Below are positions 59,348 through 64,000 of a stretch of DNA of 64,000 bases, piece by piece. Numbering within the stretch: position 1 is the stretch's first letter; the number at the start of each line of letters is the position of its first letter. The stretch lies in assembly GCA_036802945.1 (NCBI GenBank), contig DAIRVG010000014.1, forward strand, positions 3,754 to 67,753. The letters run 5' to 3'. The notes below the pieces were generated by a model that searched no databases, was not told where the DNA came from, and was given only the letters and a program-made list of their open reading frames with translations. Origin of the DNA: Gp6-AA40 sp036802945 (GTDB lineage Bacteria > Acidobacteriota > Vicinamibacteria > Vicinamibacterales > UBA2999). The translations under genes and the position numbers were made by a program.

Positions 59348-59386
59348 CGCGCGTCGATTGACAGGCGGCTGAATTACCATATCCAC

Positions 59387-60490
59387 GTGAAGTTGTTTCG
59401 CGTCGGCACGCTATTCGTTGCGCTGATGATGTCCGCTGACGCCTTCGCGCAGGGGGCTCCGCGGCCCATAGGAGATGCCGGGCGCGCCGGATGGAATGCC
59501 ATCCGAGACGGCCGCAACGACGAGGCTGCTGCCGCCTTTGCGGCTGCGATCGAGACCGAGCCGCGCGATCCCTCGCTGCATCTGGGTGCGGGACTCGCGG
59601 CGCAGCTGCTCGGAGATACGAACAAGGCCCGCGAATCGCTGGAACAGGCGCTGACCCTCGCGCCCAACTTCACCGCGGCGTCCCTGTTGCTAGGAGATCT
59701 GCTGTATCGCCAGAGCGACCTTCAGGGCGCGATCGCCATCTTTGAAGCGGCGGTGAAGCACGCACCGAACGACAAGACGCTTGTCGAGCGACTTGCGCGC
59801 CTGCGTCAGGAACCATCGCCGGAAAGAGGCTTCTTCCAGTCGCAGAGCGCCCATTTCGTCGTGCTCTTCGAAGGACCCGCGGACGACGAATTGGCGCGCC
59901 GCGCCGTGGAGCTGCTGGAGTCGGCGTACTGGCGCGTCGGCACGGCGCTCTATACGTTCCCGGACCGCGTCATTACCGTCGTTCTCTACACCGAGCAGCA
60001 GTTCCGCGACACCACGCGATCCCCGTCGTGGGCGGCCGCCGCGTACGACGGCCGGATCCGCATTCCGATGCGAGGCGCGCTCGACCAGGCGCCCAGCGAG
60101 CTCGAGCGGGTCCTCACCCACGAGCTGACTCACGTAATAATTCGTGCAATCGCGCCGCGAGCTGTGCCGATGTGGCTCAATGAGGGGCTCGCGGTAATGT
60201 TCGAGCCGGACGGTTCTCGGTGGGCGCAAAATACGCTCGAGGCGTCGAGCGCACGCATCCCGCTCGACGACCTGACGCACAGCTTCGATACACTATCGGG
60301 CAACCAGGCGCGCACCGCGTACGCCGAGAGCGCCGATGCCGCCCGCCGGCTGTTCGACCGGGTCGGCGGTGCCGGTGTCGTCGCGCTTCTTCAGGACATC
60401 GCGCGCGGCGTCCCGCTCACCGAGGCGTTCGAGCGACGCCTGCTCACGCCGTACTCGACGTTTGTCGGGAGCCTCGACCCTACCCGTTGA
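59387..60490 (+). CDS. TPR protein with zinc metallopeptidase (MA clan-like) domain
   Basis: 367 aa from a GTG. Signal peptide VGTLFVALMMSADAFAQ. TPR units at about 30-145 (GWNAIRDGRNDEAAAAFAAA, LGAGLAAQLLGDTNKARESL, LGDLLYRQSDLQGAIAIFEA). The C-terminal domain has the zinc motif VLTHELTHVIIRAI (HExxH) and WLNEGLAVMFEPDG with the third ligand Glu, a gluzincin arrangement. Likely a periplasmic peptidase of unknown substrate. A terminator-like hairpin lies about 30 bp downstream. Confidence 0.88.
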   Translation: MKLFRVGTLFVALMMSADAFAQGAPRPIGDAGRAGWNAIRDGRNDEAAAAFAAAIETEPRDPSLHLGAGLAAQLLGDTNKARESLEQALTLAPNFTAASLLLGDLLYRQSDLQGAIAIFEAAVKHAPNDKTLVERLARLRQEPSPERGFFQSQSAHFVVLFEGPADDELARRAVELLESAYWRVGTALYTFPDRVITVVLYTEQQFRDTTRSPSWAAAAYDGRIRIPMRGALDQAPSELERVLTHELTHVIIRAIAPRAVPMWLNEGLAVMFEPDGSRWAQNTLEASSARIPLDDLTHSFDTLSGNQARTAYAESADAARRLFDRVGGAGVVALLQDIARGVPLTEAFERRLLTPYSTFVGSLDPTR

Positions 60491-60520
60491 CAGGTTCTGA
60501 GATAGAATCGTAGCCCGTTT

Positions 60521-60538
60521 ACGCCGATCGGCGTTTTC
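60521..60538 (+). terminator. Hairpin with T-run before the RRM gene
   Basis: Perfect 14-bp palindrome ACGCCGATCGGCGT followed by TTTCC. May end transcripts of the peptidase gene, or act as an attenuator in the leader of the RRM gene. Confidence 0.45.
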
Positions 60539-60550
60539 CACGAGGCATAC

Positions 60551-61252
60551 TTGGCAGTCCGTTTGTTCATTGGGAACCTCCCGTACGGCGCGTCCGAAGC
60601 GGATCTCCGCGCGCACTTCGCGACCGTCGCAGAGCCGTCCCACATCGTCATGCCGGTCGATCGCGAGACCGGACGTCCCCGCGGCTTTGCATTCGTTGAA
60701 TTCGCCGAGCGCGAGGTGGCGGAGCGGGTGATCGACAAGTTCAACGCGCAGCCGTTCATGGGCCGCAACCTCGCGGTCAGCGAAGCGCGCGCCCGTGAGG
60801 ATCGCCCGCCGGGTTCGCGACCGCCGAGCTCCGGCTTCGGCGGGCCCCGGCCAGGGGGCGGCGGTGGGTTCGGTGGTCCTCGTCCTGGCGGTGGAGGCTT
60901 CGGCGGGCCGAGGCCTGGCGGCGGCGGCTTTGGCGGAGGCGGCTTTGGAGGCGGCGGGGCACCGGGGGGCCCCGGCGGCCGCGATCGATCCGCGAACTTC
61001 GGTCCGCCCGCACCCCCCAAGCGGCTCCGCGGCGGCAAGAAAACTTCGCAGCAGGAACACAAGCCCAAAGGCCCGATCAAGGAGCGATCCGACGGTCGAA
61101 TTTACGCCGTCGACGACCTGGAGGACGGCGAGACGCTGGATTTCGACGACATCGCCACGAAGGCCAAGGAAGACAAGGACGCCGCCGACGCCGCCGAGGC
61201 GCTCGAGACAGACGCGAAGATCGATCAGGACGCGACCGACGACGACGAATAG
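60551..61252 (+). CDS. RRM RNA-binding protein with Gly-rich tail
   Basis: 233 aa from a TTG. The frame begins VRLFIGNLPYGASEADLRAH with RNP2 (LFIGNL) and has RNP1 (RGFAFVEF), so the start must be here. The single RRM (about 1-80) is followed by a glycine-rich region with PRPGGGGFGG repeats, and a lysine-rich then acidic C-terminus (KTSQQEHKPKGPIKERSDGR, DDLEDGETLDFDD). Bacterial RRM proteins of this layout often respond to cold. The last 28 bp overlap the 3' end of the convergent gene. Confidence 0.9.
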   Translation: MAVRLFIGNLPYGASEADLRAHFATVAEPSHIVMPVDRETGRPRGFAFVEFAEREVAERVIDKFNAQPFMGRNLAVSEARAREDRPPGSRPPSSGFGGPRPGGGGGFGGPRPGGGGFGGPRPGGGGFGGGGFGGGGAPGGPGGRDRSANFGPPAPPKRLRGGKKTSQQEHKPKGPIKERSDGRIYAVDDLEDGETLDFDDIATKAKEDKDAADAAEALETDAKIDQDATDDDE

Positions 61253-61986
61253 CGCCGGTAGTTCATCCAGTCGATCGCGAAGTTGACGATCAACTTCCGG
61301 AAGAGAAGGGCTCTCCCTTCTCCCGTAAAACGAACCGAAACCGGCAGCCACAGAGTCTCGTTGATCGGCTGCCGTCTCACCATCACGGTCGATCCCTCGC
61401 CCAGCCGCGCAAGCAGCCCGTAGCCGAACGAGATGTCGTCAATGGCGGTCGCCTCGACCTTCGAGATCTCCTGCGCCTCTTCATCGATCCAGATCAACCC
61501 CTTGAACGAGCGCGCAATCCGTCCCTCGCGCGTGCGCGGCTTCGCGTCAGGTCGTGGCGTGAACGTGACGACGACCATCTGCCGGCCGTCGATGATGTCG
61601 CGATGATCGATCGTCAGCTCTATCGTCGACGCCACGTCATCGACAAGCGACCTGCCCCTGGGCATGCGGCGTTCGATCCGCTCAACAGACGCATTCGTGA
61701 CCGGTTTTCCATCCCTCTCCAGGAGCCGCCGGTTGAAGCCAGAGCCATCTGCCAAGGGCGTGACCTCGTACACGCGTGTTCCGCCGGTACCGAGTCGACC
61801 GAATGGATTGAGGTTTAGGTCAGTGCGGCGCTCGGTGTAGGCGAACTGTCTCTGCGTGTCCTGGGACCGGACGAGGTTCTGGCGCACGGCTTCGAAGAAC
61901 GGCCGTTGGTCGGGAAGCGGCCGCACCTCCGGCGCCGCCGCGCCCTGGAACAGCAGTGCGGTGGCGACGATGCGCGTCCAGGTCAT
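61225..61986 (-). CDS. Exported protein of unknown function
   Basis: 253 aa from the ATG at 61986, whose ATGA overlaps the stop of the aminotransferase gene. Weak signal peptide (RIVATALLFQGAAA). Contains FAYTERRTDLNLNPFGRLGT GGTRVYEV, ERDGKPVTNASVERIERRMP and GLIWIDEEAQEISKVEATAI, a pattern of beta strands as in outer-membrane lipoprotein-carrier-like folds. Similar proteins with NPFGRLGTGGTR occur in acidobacterial genomes in my recollection. Overlaps the RRM gene end by 28 bp. Confidence 0.72.
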   Translation of the reverse strand: MTWTRIVATALLFQGAAAPEVRPLPDQRPFFEAVRQNLVRSQDTQRQFAYTERRTDLNLNPFGRLGTGGTRVYEVTPLADGSGFNRRLLERDGKPVTNASVERIERRMPRGRSLVDDVASTIELTIDHRDIIDGRQMVVVTFTPRPDAKPRTREGRIARSFKGLIWIDEEAQEISKVEATAIDDISFGYGLLARLGEGSTVMVRRQPINETLWLPVSVRFTGEGRALLFRKLIVNFAIDWMNYRRYSSSSVAS

Positions 61987-63140
61987 ACCTTGAGGAGGCG
62001 CTCGGCCGCGCGTTCGAGTGTTTCGTCGCGTTTCGCGAAGCAGAATCTGAGGATTGGACCCGGGTCGACGCCGTACAAGAACGACGAGGGCGGGATTGAC
62101 GCAACACCGTGTTCGGTCAGCAAGCGCATCGCGAAGTCGGCATCTCGTTCGGACGTGATCGCCGAGTAATCGGCCATTTGAAAGAACGTCCCCTGGCACG
62201 GCAACGGCCGGAAACGCGAGCCCGCGATGAGCGACAGGAACAGGTCACGCTTGCGCTGGTAAAACGCCCCGACGCTCCGGCACTCGGGGTCCTTCGTGAT
62301 GAACTCCGCGTAGGCGAGTTGAATGGCGCCATTGACCGCGAACGTAACCCATTGGTGGATGCTCTGAACCTCAGCACTGAGCGCCCGGGGTGCTGCCGCC
62401 CAGCCAACCTTCCATCCGGTCGTATGGAAGGTCTTGCCGAATGAGCCGATCACAACCGCCCGGTCGGCGATCGCGGGGTAACGCGAGAGACTTTCATGGC
62501 TTGCGCCGTCGAAGACGATGTGCTCGTACGCTTCGTCCGAGACGACCACCGCATCAGTCTGCTCGAGTACACGTGACAACTCGCGGATATCCTCGCTGCC
62601 GAGAATCATGCCGGTCGGGTTGTGCGGTGAGTTGATCACGATGACCCGAGTGCGCGGTGTAATGACGCGGCGCACCATGTCCCAGTCGATGCGGTAGTCG
62701 GGAGGCCTGAGCGTGACAAAGACCGGCATCCCGCCACTCAGTTGAATGGCCGGCACGTACGAGTCGTACGCCGGCTGAAACAGCAGGACTTCATCACCTG
62801 GATGGACCAGCGCCGTGAGCGTCGCAAACAACGCCTCTGTCGCGCCCGACGTCACCGTGACTTCAGTGCCCGGGTCGTACCGCCGTCCGTATAGCCGATC
62901 GATCTTGAAAGCGAGCGCCTCGCGCAGCGCGGGGACGCCGGGCATCGGGGCGTACTGGTTGTGCCCCTCGCGCATGTACCGAGCGACGGTCTCGACCAAC
63001 TCGGGGGCGCAATCGAAGTCGGGGAAGCCCTGCGACAGATTGATGGCGTTGTGCTCGAGGGCGAGCCTGGACATGGTGGCGAAGATGCTGACGCCTGTGC
63101 TCGGCAGCTTTGAGCGAAGAGGGGTGTGGGAATTCAGCAT
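61983..63140 (-). CDS. Class I/II PLP aminotransferase (methionine or kynurenine type)
   Basis: 385 aa. Fold type I features: NLSQGFPDFDCAPELVE, GHNQYAPMPGVPALREALA, VTSGATEALFATLTAL, INSPHNPTGMILG, VVSDEAYEHIVF, and the PLP-lysine in GSFGKTFHTTGWKVGW, then C-terminal LRFCFAKRDETL with the substrate Arg. These suit the YbdL/KAT subfamily, which transaminates methionine or kynurenine. An adenosylhomocysteinase gene nearby gives weak support for a sulfur amino acid role. Coupled to the downstream exported-protein gene by ATGA. Confidence 0.9.
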   Translation of the reverse strand: MLNSHTPLRSKLPSTGVSIFATMSRLALEHNAINLSQGFPDFDCAPELVETVARYMREGHNQYAPMPGVPALREALAFKIDRLYGRRYDPGTEVTVTSGATEALFATLTALVHPGDEVLLFQPAYDSYVPAIQLSGGMPVFVTLRPPDYRIDWDMVRRVITPRTRVIVINSPHNPTGMILGSEDIRELSRVLEQTDAVVVSDEAYEHIVFDGASHESLSRYPAIADRAVVIGSFGKTFHTTGWKVGWAAAPRALSAEVQSIHQWVTFAVNGAIQLAYAEFITKDPECRSVGAFYQRKRDLFLSLIAGSRFRPLPCQGTFFQMADYSAITSERDADFAMRLLTEHGVASIPPSSFLYGVDPGPILRFCFAKRDETLERAAERLLKV

Positions 63141-63149
63141 CTCAAGACG

Positions 63150-63178
63150 GAACCACCAAGAACACGAAGAATTATTTC
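63150..63178. repeat. CACGAAG arm
   Basis: AACCACCAAGAACACGAAG and a following TTATTTCTTA. One arm of the CACGAAG family. Confidence 0.55.
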
Positions 63179-63424
63179 TTACTGTACCAGTTGATGCGGC
63201 TTGAGTGACACGAGGGGGTACTTGAGGCGAAGTTCAACCACGCGTTCGATGTAGCCCTCTTTCGGGATCTCGCCGCGGCGCAGCCGATCCCTCAGACGCC
63301 GCAGCTCGTAGCGGTACAAGTCACTCACGAACTCGTGCACAAGCTCCGGCGACGTCGTCGGGCGCGGCCGGATGCCATGCTTCTCGAGCTCGTCCAGGAC
63401 CCTCCCCCAGTATCGATACTCCAT
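63179..63424 (-). CDS. Small hypothetical protein
   Basis: 81 aa. Begins MEYRYWGRVLDELEKHGIRP, then a helix of repeated basic and acidic residues (ELRRLRDRLRRGEIPKEGYI) and RYPLVSLKPHQLVQ-like end. No motif, but length and spacing look genuine. Downstream of ahcY on the same strand after a terminator-like hairpin. Confidence 0.65.
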   Translation of the reverse strand: MEYRYWGRVLDELEKHGIRPRPTTSPELVHEFVSDLYRYELRRLRDRLRRGEIPKEGYIERVVELRLKYPLVSLKPHQLVQ

Positions 63425-63437
63425 CGTCTTGAGTAGT

Positions 63438-63575
63438 GTCTGGCTTTAGACGGACGGGGCGAAACAACAAACCCGCGAGCGCCTGAGCGCCCGCGGGCCT
63501 GAACCCTCAACCCTGAACCTCGAACCGCCGATGCCCGGGATCGGGGATCCCGGATCCCGGATCCCCGATCCCGGA

Positions 63576-63577
<2 letters not shown>
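63438..63577. repeat. Mixed repeats: GATCCCG heptads and hairpins
   Basis: GTGTCTGGCTTTAGACGGAC (63438-63457), a GC-rich hairpin (63471-63497), ACCCTCAACCCTGAACCTCG (63503) and GATCCCGGATCCCGGATCCC (63546) in series. Lies directly after the ahcY stop. Confidence 0.85.
63461..63499 (-). terminator. Terminator-like hairpin downstream of ahcY
   Basis: On the minus strand CCCGCGGGCGCTCAGGCGCT followed by CGCGGGTTTGTTGTTTCG, a GC-rich stem-loop with a T-rich tail, placed about 80 bp after the ahcY stop codon. Confidence 0.6.

Positions 63578-64000
<423 letters not shown>

Overview
The window is about 64 kb of GC-rich bacterial chromosome with one 100-N assembly gap (26528-26627). Gene content suggests a soil member of the Acidobacteriota, probably Vicinamibacteria-like: two large TonB-dependent receptors with N-terminal carboxypeptidase-like domains, many secreted proteins of unknown function, PEGA, BON and TPR proteins, frequent GTG/TTG starts, and intergenic regions filled with short-period repeats. 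The taxonomic placement is inference; there is no rRNA gene, tRNA gene, CRISPR array, prophage or insertion sequence in the window.

Layout. 1-8.9 kb: HTH-membrane-PEGA protein, DUF983 protein, a secreted two-domain protein of unknown function, a DUF6152 protein, a TonB-dependent receptor, and a divergent P5C/aldehyde dehydrogenase. 8.9-14.7 kb: phospholipase D-like enzyme, GntR/FCD regulator, three small proteins, and a tandem pair of exported metallo-beta-lactamase-fold proteins. 14.9-19.9 kb: a glycolate oxidase cluster on the minus strand (small protein, glcD, glcE, glcF, glcG-like). 20-24 kb: HAD type II dehalogenase, TPR protein, tannase/feruloyl esterase. 24.2-30.8 kb: an aerobic benzoyl-CoA (box) cluster on the minus strand: enoyl-CoA hydratase, benzoate-CoA ligase, boxC (broken by the gap) and boxB, plus a divergent alpha/beta hydrolase. 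boxA is not present. 30.8-36.4 kb: second TonB-dependent receptor, MFS exporter, FAD monooxygenase. 36.5-43.5 kb: VOC protein, ACT/DUF5612 protein, aldo/keto reductase, endonuclease/phosphatase coupled to a nucleotidyltransferase-like protein, ferredoxin, UbiB-type kinase, small proteins. 43.5-50.4 kb: AddA/AddB-type helicase-nuclease pair. 50.7-57.3 kb: bicupin, pdxH, an N-degron set (aat, clpS, clpA) and glutamyl-Q tRNA(Asp) synthetase. 57.3-64 kb: BON proteins, TPR metallopeptidase, RRM protein, aminotransferase and the C-terminal end of adenosylhomocysteinase.

Functional themes: breakdown of plant-derived aromatics (tannase, benzoate activation and epoxidation, FAD monooxygenase, receptors for uptake), glycolate oxidation, N-end-rule proteolysis, and recombinational repair.

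The most unusual property is non-genic. More than 25 loci carry arrays of 7-8 nt repeats, usually arranged as inverted arrays able to form long hairpins. Several families are distinguishable. Some copies sit in frame inside genes (addA, addB, glcE) or in the 5' coding part of genes (HAD dehalogenase, second MBL protein), and a pair of about 180-bp copies flanks the bicupin gene. This looks like an active, dispersing repeat system whose mobilising machinery is not in the window.
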